A stretch of DNA of 30,828 bases, taken from RGIG6165 sp045545175 (GTDB taxonomy: Bacteria; Bacillota; Clostridia; Oscillospirales; Feifaniaceae). The stretch lies in NCBI GenBank assembly GCA_045545175.1, contig JAZQAK010000051.1, positions 1 to 30,828 of the forward strand, given 5' to 3'. Shown here piece after piece: positions 25,269 through 30,828 of this stretch. Below the pieces are notes generated by a model, which was not told the origin of the DNA, did no database searches, and saw only the letters and a list, made by a program, of their open reading frames with translations. Every line of letters begins with the position of its first letter. Position 1 is the stretch's first letter. The position numbers and the translations under genes are program-made.

Positions 25269-25369
25269 GTCTCAATTCCTCCTTATAAAAAATATTATTT
25301 TTGGCGAAAGAGATTTGCTTTCCGCAGCGATGGGCCCCTCTTTCAAAGTCCTGCTGCAGTGCCGAAAGC

Positions 25370-25384
25370 CTGTATCAGATACAG
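25370..25384 (-). promoter_or_regulatory. 5' leader hairpin of the SLH gene
   Basis: CTGTATC and GATACAG form a perfect 7-bp stem around one base, about 12 nt after the predicted start site. The leader is about 128 nt, the longest well-supported one here. A 5'-terminal stem like this often protects abundant mRNAs from decay; that role is inferred. Confidence 0.55.
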
Positions 25385-25402
25385 TCCTCCAACCATGGTC
25401 AC

Positions 25403-25431
25403 ATTATAGCACCTACTTTTTCTTAAGTCAA
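25403..25431 (-). promoter_or_regulatory. Strong promoter of the SLH gene
   Basis: TTGACT (25426-25431), 17 bp, TATAAT (25403-25408) on the minus strand, with TGC before the -10 (extended -10). Predicted start near 25396. Confidence 0.8.
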
Positions 25432-25503
25432 TGCTATTCGATGACTTGTAACATAACTGTAAAAAAGGAAACACACAGTTGCAAAAAAACGCCTCTTTTC
25501 CGG

Positions 25504-25533
25504 CCAATAACTATATTATCATATAGTTTTTGG
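25504..25533. repeat. Isolated AT-rich stem-loop
   Basis: CCAATAACTATAT (25504-25516) pairs with ATATAGTTTTTGG (25521-25533) with one mismatch around TATC. No adjacent gene on either strand ends here. A second inverted repeat, TTGTAACAAA / TTTGTTACAA, lies at 25593-25621. The rest of 25440-25730 is AT-rich with nothing else to report. Confidence 0.55.
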
Positions 25534-25732
25534 CACTTTTTGTCAAGCCTTTTTTGATTTTTTTGTAATTTTCCGCATTTTAAACCTTGTTTTTGTAACA
25601 AAGGCTCTTTTTTTGTTACAATAGCACATTGCAATAAAAAATGATAAATGTGTAATTATAAATCAGTAATGTGGAGCGGGATTGCAGAATAACATTTCTC
25701 ATTTAATTTACGTAACAGAATACATAGCAGTC

Positions 25733-25861
25733 TGTCATTCTGAGCGAGTGCGGCCCCATTTTGTCATTCTGAGCGAAGCCGACAGGCGAAGTGAAGAATC
25801 CCTTTCCGGAATATCGGGTATTATTTATTTGAGATTCTTCGCCCTACGGCTCAGAATGACA
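25733..25861. repeat. A element, copy 8, with duplicated left end
   Basis: TGTCATTCTGAGCGAGTG (25733) is followed after 29 bp by a second TGTCATTCTGAGCGAAGC (25762), then GAAGAATCCC / GAGATTCTTC and TCAGAATGACA (25851-25861). It lacks the GGCGTTTTTACC hairpin found in the other right halves. Confidence 0.8.
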
Positions 25862-25903
25862 GCGGCTGCGGCGCGGAATTACAGCGGCGGGGGAGAATAA
25901 CAG

Positions 25904-25936
25904 AAAAAAGGCACTGCCCTTCGGGCAATGCCTTTT
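25904..25936 (-). terminator. Rho-independent terminator of the stalk-domain gene
   Basis: AAAGGCACTGCCC (25907-25919) and GGGCAATGCCTTT (25923-25935) around TTC, with one G-U pair in the RNA, and the A-run at 25904-25909 as U-tract. It lies 12 bp past the stop codon. Confidence 0.9.
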
Positions 25937-25947
25937 ATCGGTTTTAA

Positions 25948-27375
25948 TTATTTTACAATTGTAACCTTCTGAGTCTCTCCGTTCCAGAATACCTTAGCGC
26001 CGAGGTTTTCGGAGATAAAGCGGATAGGTGTATATGTTCTGTCATTTTCGATGAATGCAGGAGCGTCAAGCTTAACTTCCTTGCCGTTTACAAGTGCTGT
26101 TTCAGCATCAATTGTGATTTCGATTACGATATCATCCTTTGTGATTGTAACCTTTCTTGCTGCTTCATCCCAAGCAACGGTTGCACCTAAGTTTTCAGCA
26201 ACGAATCTTGCGGGAAGCATTGTACGGTCATTTACAATCTTGGGAGCAACGTCGTTTGTTTCTTCATCGCCGAATACATGAGCGTCATGTTCGTCGATTG
26301 TAAGAATCATAACTTCTTCTTCTGTTGCAGCTTCAATTGTATATTCTCCTGCTTCACCTGCGGGGAATGTAACTGTACCCTTTTCTGCATCATATTCTGC
26401 TTCAATTACGTTTCCTTCGCTGTCCAATACAACGATTGTGTCAGCAACTACCTTTTCAGGAGCATCGTAAGAAACTGTTACCTTATCTTCCTTATAATCC
26501 TTGGGAACTGTAACAACGTCATCCTTAACTGTTACTTCAGGCTCTTTTGTGGTTGTGCCTGTTGAGCTTCCTGTAGATTCGCTTGTTGTGGGAGCATCAG
26601 CAGAGGATGTTCCGCCACTTCTCTTCTTAACATTTACTGTTACGGAAAGATTGCCGTTTTCATCAGCATCATCCTGAACAGAAGTGTAGTTAATTGTAGC
26701 GATTGTAGCTTCGCCTTCCTTGATAACTGTTGTTCCTGTCATAGAACCGGAAACTTCATATGTACCGATTTCAGCAACCTCTACGCCTTCGCAGGTAAGA
26801 GTAAGCTTGTTTGCGAAAAGCTTATCTTCAATGTCCTTTGCCTTTACGCCGTCAGCAACATTAACAGTAAGTGTAACTGTTCCTTCGCCGTTGTCAACGG
26901 GAGCACCCCATGTGAAGAGAGTTTCGTCAGCATCAAGCATATCAGCTGTCATCTCAGGAAGAGTAAGTCCTTCGTCATAGTTAATGGTAATTACGAAAGA
27001 ACCTGTAACTGAAAGTTCGTCAAATGCAGCCATATAGTCTGCAACATCTGCTTCGTCAACCTTTTCTTTAATTCTCTTTTCAGCAAGATTCTTGCCTGCA
27101 GCAAACTTAGCTTCTACATTGGCAAGATCGATAACTGCTCTGAAGTCAAAAACACGACTCTTGGCAGAAAGGTAAGTTGCTTCAACTGCTCCTTCTGTTA
27201 TGTATTTTTCTGCTGTATCAGTCTTTGCCATGGCATCAGCCTCAACATCAACAGATAACGTAAGTGCAGTGCCTACTGCAGTTGCAAGTCCGCCTGCTTC
27301 GTAAGCTGCACATACATTTCCAACCATACCTATTACCATAAGCATGGAAAGAATAATTGCTGTAATTTTTTTCAT
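25948..27375 (-). CDS. Secreted stalk-domain (copper amine oxidase N-like) protein (475 aa)
   Basis: I choose the ATG at 27375, 8 nt after AAGGAG. The in-frame GTG at 27384 overlaps that site. A signal peptide (MKKITAIILSMLMVIGMVG..CAA) is followed by a beta-rich region of about 220 residues, a Ser/Thr-rich linker (SGGTSSADAPTTSESTGSST) near 260-285, an Ig-like stretch, and from about residue 375 the tandem VxxDRTMLPARFVAENLGA / IENDRTYTPIRFISENLGA pattern of the copper-amine-oxidase N-terminal (stalk) family. In Clostridia this domain is common in exported proteins and does not itself imply oxidase activity. No catalytic domain is present. Its function is unknown; a cell-wall-associated scaffold is a guess. 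It is an independent unit with its own promoter and terminator. Confidence 0.9.
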   Translation of the reverse strand: MKKITAIILSMLMVIGMVGNVCAAYEAGGLATAVGTALTLSVDVEADAMAKTDTAEKYITEGAVEATYLSAKSRVFDFRAVIDLANVEAKFAAGKNLAEKRIKEKVDEADVADYMAAFDELSVTGSFVITINYDEGLTLPEMTADMLDADETLFTWGAPVDNGEGTVTLTVNVADGVKAKDIEDKLFANKLTLTCEGVEVAEIGTYEVSGSMTGTTVIKEGEATIATINYTSVQDDADENGNLSVTVNVKKRSGGTSSADAPTTSESTGSSTGTTTKEPEVTVKDDVVTVPKDYKEDKVTVSYDAPEKVVADTIVVLDSEGNVIEAEYDAEKGTVTFPAGEAGEYTIEAATEEEVMILTIDEHDAHVFGDEETNDVAPKIVNDRTMLPARFVAENLGATVAWDEAARKVTITKDDIVIEITIDAETALVNGKEVKLDAPAFIENDRTYTPIRFISENLGAKVFWNGETQKVTIVK

Positions 27376-27434
27376 TGATATCACTCCTTATAAAATATAA
27401 CACGCAAAAAGATACGCCTAAGGTATCATGTCCT

Positions 27435-27464
27435 ATTATATATCTATACACGCCTCTTTGTCAA
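27435..27464 (-). promoter_or_regulatory. Promoter of the stalk-domain gene
   Basis: TTGACA (27459-27464), 18 bp, TATAAT (27435-27440) on the minus strand. The leader of about 50 nt contains a GATAC/GTATC stem just after the start. Confidence 0.75.
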
Positions 27465-27502
27465 GTCTTAATTTAAAACATTTAGCAATAATTTTTTCAC
27501 AG

Positions 27503-27541
27503 ATAAAAACAAGCGGACACAAAATACGCATCCGCCTGTTT
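27503..27541 (-). terminator. Rho-independent terminator of the GH4 gene
   Basis: AACAAGCGGA (27508-27517) and TCCGCCTGTT (27531-27540) pair with one G-U in the RNA; the A-run at 27505-27509 gives the U-tract. It lies 34 bp past the stop codon. Confidence 0.8.
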
Positions 27542-27574
27542 CAAAAAAGTTTCCTTTATTATATATACTGTATT

Positions 27575-28969
27575 TTACTTAATTTCGTACATATCGAGGT
27601 ATTTTTTGGTGTTTTCAATCATTTCGTTGAAAAGTTCCTTTGCATCAGCAACGGGAATGTCAACAAGAGGATCGTTACAGAATGCATCAAATGCAAGGTC
27701 GATATTTTTCTCGATGCCCGCTTTTACAACCCCGGCCTGAGCTCCTGCGTTTCTTGCGATTAAAGGATAAATTCTCTCGGGGATTGGTCCTGCCATAACG
27801 GGAGTTGCACTGTCTGCACGGAATACCGCATTGGTTTCAACAACCACGCCCAACGGGAGATTAGGAATCTGTCCAACATTGGGAAGGTTTATATTTGTAA
27901 CAAGGTCACCGAGACCAAGAAGCGCCTTCATCTGACGAACGCCTTCTTCGCCTGTCTTCTTAAGCTCAATAGCCTGCTCGCCGCTTATAAGTCTCTTGGA
28001 TTTTGCAAGACGGCCTTCCATATCCTGCTTTCTCCATTTAACTGCGGTTAAGCCGAAGTTCCACTTCTTTTCAACCATTTCAACATCTTTTAAGTACCAT
28101 TCTTTTTCGCAGAATTCGGCAAGGTGTCTGTCACCTGCAGCTGCGATTACGCCATAGCGAAGGAATAAGTCCTTTTTAACCTTGTTTGTGGTCTGCCACT
28201 GCTTGTTTGCCCAGTTATCGTCGGCAGCCTTACCCGAATCATCGTCATAGTGCTTTTCACAGAATTCCTTGTAAATGGGGAAGAGGTCGATATTTTTATA
28301 CTGTGCGCTTGTAAGCCATGTAAAGTGGTTTACGCCTACCACGTTTACGGTGATATCGTCTCTCTCCGCTTTGATTCCGGTAGCTTCCTCAAGTGCTGTT
28401 GCAAGAAGTCTCTGTGTTCCGAATACTTCATGGCAGCATCCGAATGCCTTGATACCGGGGAAGGTCTTGTAAAGAGTATTTACGCATATTGCCATAGGAT
28501 TGGTGTAGTTTATTACCCATGCATCGGGACAGTTTTTCTCAATCGCCTTTGCGATTACTTCAAACATAGGAATTGTACGGAGCGCTCTTACCACACCGCC
28601 GGGGCCGGTTGTGTCGCCTACGGGCTGATAAATTCCGTACTTTTCGGGAGCATGAACGTCAGACTCCATTTCGTCGAAGGTGCCGGGAAGGATGGAAATT
28701 ACAACGAAGTTTGCACCTGTCAAGGCCTCGTCGATGGTTTCTACCGCATGATAACCCCACTTTGATACAGCGTCGGGAAGGTCGTTGTACTTATTTCCGA
28801 TAATTTCATTTGCCTTTGCCGCATCCAAGTCGATATCGTATAAATAAACATCACCGCTCATCCCTTCGGAGGAAGCAAGATCACTCATGAGTCCCCATGC
28901 CCAACCACGGGAACCTCCGCCTATATAGGCAATTTTAACATCAGTTGCCATATTGTTTTCAATTTTCAT
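27575..28969 (-). CDS. lplD: GH4 family alpha-galacturonidase-like glycosidase (LplD type, 464 aa)
   Basis: GH4 enzymes cleave glycosides by an NAD+- and Mn2+-dependent oxidation-elimination mechanism in the cytoplasm. This protein keeps the dinucleotide fold GGGSRGW (17-23) with an acidic YDID (44-47) after the second strand, GDTTGPGG (118-125), NYTNPM (154-159), CCHEVFGTQ (178-186; Cys and His as metal ligands) and NHFTW (214-218). From memory it resembles Bacillus subtilis LplD across its length, including the SILPG, CCHEVFGTQ and NLPNVGQIPNLP regions, and LplD acts on alpha-galacturonides from pectin. The length is typical and there is no signal peptide. AGGAG is 7 nt before the chosen ATG. 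The gene stands alone, without transporter or pectinase neighbours in view. Substrate assignment is by similarity only; an alpha-glucosidase or alpha-galactosidase cannot be fully excluded. Confidence 0.85.
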   Translation of the reverse strand: MKIENNMATDVKIAYIGGGSRGWAWGLMSDLASSEGMSGDVYLYDIDLDAAKANEIIGNKYNDLPDAVSKWGYHAVETIDEALTGANFVVISILPGTFDEMESDVHAPEKYGIYQPVGDTTGPGGVVRALRTIPMFEVIAKAIEKNCPDAWVINYTNPMAICVNTLYKTFPGIKAFGCCHEVFGTQRLLATALEEATGIKAERDDITVNVVGVNHFTWLTSAQYKNIDLFPIYKEFCEKHYDDDSGKAADDNWANKQWQTTNKVKKDLFLRYGVIAAAGDRHLAEFCEKEWYLKDVEMVEKKWNFGLTAVKWRKQDMEGRLAKSKRLISGEQAIELKKTGEEGVRQMKALLGLGDLVTNINLPNVGQIPNLPLGVVVETNAVFRADSATPVMAGPIPERIYPLIARNAGAQAGVVKAGIEKNIDLAFDAFCNDPLVDIPVADAKELFNEMIENTKKYLDMYEIK

Positions 28970-29163
28970 ACAAATTCTCCTTTCGGAATTTATTATAGCG
29001 GCTATATATAATAAAGGAAGCTTTTTTCAAAATTCCTTTCGCAATACGCCGCTTCGCTTAATTTGCGGATTTCTACCGCTTCGGGGACAGTATATCACTA
29101 TTTTTAGCGAAATTCCTTAAGTTTTTTGCCCACTTGATGGCAATTCTTTAATTTTTTGCTATA
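28970..29163 (-). promoter_or_regulatory. Leader/promoter region of the GH4 gene
   Basis: No convincing two-box promoter was found. The best candidate is an extended -10, TGATATACT (core at 29089-29094, minus strand), with a poor -35; a TATAAT at 28992-28997 is an alternative. If the first is used, the leader of about 110 nt contains GCGG/CCGC and AAAGGAA/TTCCTTT stems. I recognise no riboswitch or cre site. Confidence 0.3.
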
Positions 29164-29197
29164 AAAAACTCCCAAAAGCAAACTTTTGGGAGTTTTT
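29164..29197 (-). terminator. Terminator of the small membrane-protein gene
   Basis: AAAAACTCCCAAAAG (29164-29178), loop CAAA, CTTTTGGGAGTTTTT (29183-29197): a perfect 15-bp stem with A/T ends, able to work in both directions. It lies 23 bp past the stop codon. Confidence 0.85.
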
Positions 29198-29220
29198 ATG
29201 TATTATTTTTCAGAAACTTA

Positions 29221-29670
29221 TTATTCAGCCTGTTCCTCTGCAGCTTCGGGTGCCTGTTCTTCTGTAGCCTCAGAAGCCGTTTCTTCTTCGGGTACTTCGG
29301 GAATTGCAGTTTCTTCAATCACTGTTTCCGTTACTTTCTCTTTACCGCTGCAGCAATTTAATCCGCCGAATATGCACATTACCAAAAAGCCGAAGAGCAT
29401 GGATGTGAGACCGCAAAAAATTTTAAGGAAATTGCCGATGTAATAAAGGTTTGCTCCCGCAGCACGAGCTCCGTCTCCTGCCTCAGCCATATTGTTTACT
29501 GAATATGTATAGTAATCTGCACCGAATGTTGCATAGCCCGATTCATAACCAAAGGGGGCAGAATCAGGATAATAAACCTCTGCACCAAGAGCACCGCTCA
29601 TAGCCAAAATGCCCACCAGAACAAACGCCAGACCAATAAGAATCCCCAATACCTTACATGATTTTTTCAT
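29221..29670 (-). CDS. Small two-helix membrane protein with acidic tail (149 aa)
   Basis: Not recognised as a named family. Two hydrophobic segments are visible, near residues 7-30 (VLGILIGLAFVLVGILAMSG) and 78-105 (the IGNFLKIFCGLTSMLFGFLVMCIFGGL region). The loop between them (about 47 residues) is rich in Tyr, Ala and Gly and probably faces outside. A CC pair follows the second helix, and the last ~45 residues are Glu/Ala/Pro-rich and strongly acidic, without Lys or Arg after the KEK. AAAGGAG is 7 nt before the ATG. It is divergent from perR with a 197-bp shared intergenic region. Function unknown; a link with oxidative stress from this neighbourhood would be speculation. Confidence 0.8.
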   Translation of the reverse strand: MKKSCKVLGILIGLAFVLVGILAMSGALGAEVYYPDSAPFGYESGYATFGADYYTYSVNNMAEAGDGARAAGANLYYIGNFLKIFCGLTSMLFGFLVMCIFGGLNCCSGKEKVTETVIEETAIPEVPEEETASEATEEQAPEAAEEQAE

Positions 29671-29711
29671 AATGATTCTCCTTTGTGTAATTATTTTTTC
29701 TTTCCTTTAAT

Positions 29712-29740
29712 AATATATCACAGCCAATATTCCGTGTCAA
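29712..29740 (-). promoter_or_regulatory. Promoter of the small membrane-protein gene
   Basis: TTGACA (29735-29740), 17 bp, TATATT (29712-29717) on the minus strand, with TGA before the -10. It lies back to back with the perR promoter and about 90 bp from the PerR-type operator. Confidence 0.75.
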
Positions 29741-29794
29741 GCGGAAGGACATATGAAAAAATTAAAAATTCTTCTAAAATTTTTTTAAAAACTG

Positions 29795-29823
29795 TTGACA
29801 AACTTGAAAATATATGTTATATT
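29795..29823 (+). promoter_or_regulatory. Promoter of the perR-rubrerythrin operon
   Basis: TTGACA (29795-29800), 17 bp, TATATT (29818-29823), with TGT immediately before the -10 (extended -10). The predicted start, near 29830, falls inside the operator. Confidence 0.85.
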
Positions 29824-29828
29824 AATGC

Positions 29829-29849
29829 TAACGATAACGATTATCATTA
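29829..29849. promoter_or_regulatory. Fur/PerR-type operator
   Basis: TAACGATAA-CGA-TTATCATTA: 9-bp arms with one mismatch around 3 bases, with a perfect GATAA/TTATC core. It resembles the 7-1-7 Fur and PerR boxes (TGATAATNATTATCA; TTATAATNATTATAA), somewhat closer to Fur. It overlaps the predicted start site, so binding would block initiation, consistent with autorepression. Confidence 0.75.
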
Positions 29850-29867
29850 ACTGAAGGGAGGAAATAT

Positions 29868-30257
29868 ATGATTTCAAGAAAGAGTCACAAGAGAGATTCC
29901 ATTCTTTCGCTTTTACAAAGCGTTAAGTGTCACCCCACTGCCGAATGGATTTATATGGAACTCAAAGAGGAGATTCCTGAGCTTTCCCTGGCAACGGTTT
30001 ACAGAAATTTAGAGCAGCTTGCGGAGATGGGAATTATTCAGAAAATTGAAGGCGACGACAAGACAACCCATTTTGACGGAAATAAGAATCCTCACTTTCA
30101 TCTTTCCTGTAAAAGCTGCAAAAGAATTTTTGACATTCCCACGGATTTTATCGCAATCCCGGTTGACAGCATTGTAAAGGATGCCCCCTTCGAGGTAACA
30201 GATTATATAGTACATTTTCGGGGAATATGTCCCGATTGTAAAATAAAAATAAATTAA
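29868..30257 (+). CDS. perR: PerR-like Fur-family peroxide-sensing repressor (129 aa)
   Basis: A winged-helix Fur-family regulator. GGGAGG precedes the ATG. The recognition helix region reads SLATVYRNLEQL (40-51). The residues that bind regulatory metal in B. subtilis PerR are all present by position: H22 (HPTAEWIY), D70 (HFDGN), H76 and H78 (PHFH), and D89 (RIFDI). Asp rather than Glu at the last site is the feature linked with peroxide sensing by histidine oxidation. C81xxC84 and C121xxC124 form the structural zinc site. It is about 15 residues shorter at the N-terminus than B. subtilis PerR. It is followed after 26 bp by a rubrerythrin, a classic PerR target in clostridia, and has an operator over its own start site. 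An iron-sensing Fur is the alternative. Confidence 0.9.
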   Translation: MISRKSHKRDSILSLLQSVKCHPTAEWIYMELKEEIPELSLATVYRNLEQLAEMGIIQKIEGDDKTTHFDGNKNPHFHLSCKSCKRIFDIPTDFIAIPVDSIVKDAPFEVTDYIVHFRGICPDCKIKIN

Positions 30258-30283
30258 TTATAAAGAAGAAAGAGGTAATGATT

Positions 30284-30828
30284 ATGGCAAAGTATGTATG
30301 CACAGTTTGTGGTTATGTTCACGAGGGCGATTCCGCTCCCGAAAAGTGCCCCGTTTGTAAGGTTCCCGCTGAAAAGTTCAAGGTTATGGAAGAAGGCGCG
30401 GCTCTTGCTGCTGAGCACGAATACGGCGTATACGCTAAGACAGTAAAGAACAACCCCGACATTTCCGAGGAAGATAAGAAGGATATCTTTGAACAGCTTA
30501 TGGCTAACTTCAACGGCGAGTGTGCAGAAGTTGGTATGTATCTTTGCATGGCTCGTATTGCTCACAGAGAAGGCTATCCCGAAGTAGGTCTTTACTGGGA
30601 AAAGGCTGCTTATGAAGAAGCAGAACACGCTGCAAAGTTTGCTGAGCTTCTTGGCGAAGATTTAGAGCCCAACATGAAAGCTACAACAAAGGACAACTTA
30701 AAGTGGAGAGTTGACTGCGAATACGGTGCAACACAGGGTAAGTTCGACCTTGCATCCTGCGCTAAGAAGAACGGACTTGACGCAATTCACGACACAGTTC
30801 ACGAAATGGCTCGTGACGAAGCCCGTCA
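30284..30828 (+). CDS. Rubredoxin-first (reverse) rubrerythrin, 3' end outside window
   Basis: The ATG at 30284 has AGAGG 8 nt upstream; the in-frame ATG at 30278 is too close to that site. The 181 visible residues begin with a rubredoxin-type domain (C6xxC9 and C22xxC25 for one Fe), followed by a four-helix ferritin-like domain with the ExxH pattern of a di-iron site (GECAEVGMY near 86-94, EEAEHAAKF near 114-122, DEARH at the edge). The rubredoxin-before-ferritin order is that of reverse rubrerythrins, which in Clostridium act as NADH-linked peroxidases and are under PerR control. Role: cytoplasmic H2O2 and O2 removal. It is co-transcribed with perR, with no terminator between. The last helix and stop lie beyond the window. 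Confidence 0.93.
   Translation, partial: MAKYVCTVCGYVHEGDSAPEKCPVCKVPAEKFKVMEEGAALAAEHEYGVYAKTVKNNPDISEEDKKDIFEQLMANFNGECAEVGMYLCMARIAHREGYPEVGLYWEKAAYEEAEHAAKFAELLGEDLEPNMKATTKDNLKWRVDCEYGATQGKFDLASCAKKNGLDAIHDTVHEMARDEAR

Noticed and set aside
25948..27375. Copper amine oxidase enzyme
   Set aside because: Only the small N-terminal-type stalk domain is present, without the catalytic domain or topaquinone site.
27376..27384. GTG start adding three residues to the stalk-domain protein
   Set aside because: It lies in the AAGGAG site itself. The ATG at 27375 is 8 nt downstream and begins a normal signal peptide.

Overview
This window looks like a low-to-mid GC, strictly anaerobic member of the Clostridia (Bacillota), probably an uncultured gut-type lineage. 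The evidence is strong AAGGAG ribosome binding sites, Gram-positive signal peptides, S-layer-homology and stalk-domain surface proteins, a GH4 alpha-galacturonidase of the LplD type, a PerR-like regulator next to a rubredoxin-first rubrerythrin, and intergenic DNA packed with the hairpin repeats common in such genomes. I cannot name a genus from sequence alone.

Layout. Bases 1-21121 hold three tandem, same-strand (-) genes for very large secreted proteins (at least 1866, 2388 and 2120 residues; the first runs off the left edge). They are paralogues with one architecture: signal peptide, a conserved acidic segment, three or four discoidin (F5/8 type C) domains, a helical-hairpin segment, an Ig-like module with an F-V-R-K/E motif, then three more discoidin domains separated by X2-like Ig modules and an unassigned ~115-residue module, and finally InlB-like beta repeats and a shared C-terminal module. 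I see no catalytic domain, LPXTG signal or SLH domain in them. Bases 22311-25268 (-) encode a 985-residue SLH protein, a candidate S-layer or envelope protein. Bases 25948-27375 (-) encode a secreted protein ending in a copper-amine-oxidase-N-like (stalk) domain. Bases 27575-28969 (-) encode the GH4 enzyme, and 29221-29670 (-) a small two-helix membrane protein. On the + strand, 29868-30828 is a perR-rubrerythrin operon behind a Fur/PerR-type operator.

Each complete (-) gene for a large surface protein has its own terminator and most have a recognisable sigma-A promoter, so these are mostly single-gene units. Giant genes 2 and 3 share a promoter and an upstream inverted repeat (TTGCACAAA-N14-TTTGTGCAA) placed exactly 33 bp before the -35 box in both, while the bases between are diverged. 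That is the best evidence here for a dedicated regulator of the giant proteins.

The gaps between these genes (5700-6450, 13880-14700, 21430-22210, 25730-25860) are filled by families of short, hairpin-forming repeats, called A to F here, which recur in the same relative order and sit between the promoter of one gene and the terminator of the next. The giant proteins probably bind glycans or other surface ligands outside the cell. The LplD-like enzyme suggests that the organism handles pectin-type oligogalacturonides, but nothing links the two directly.
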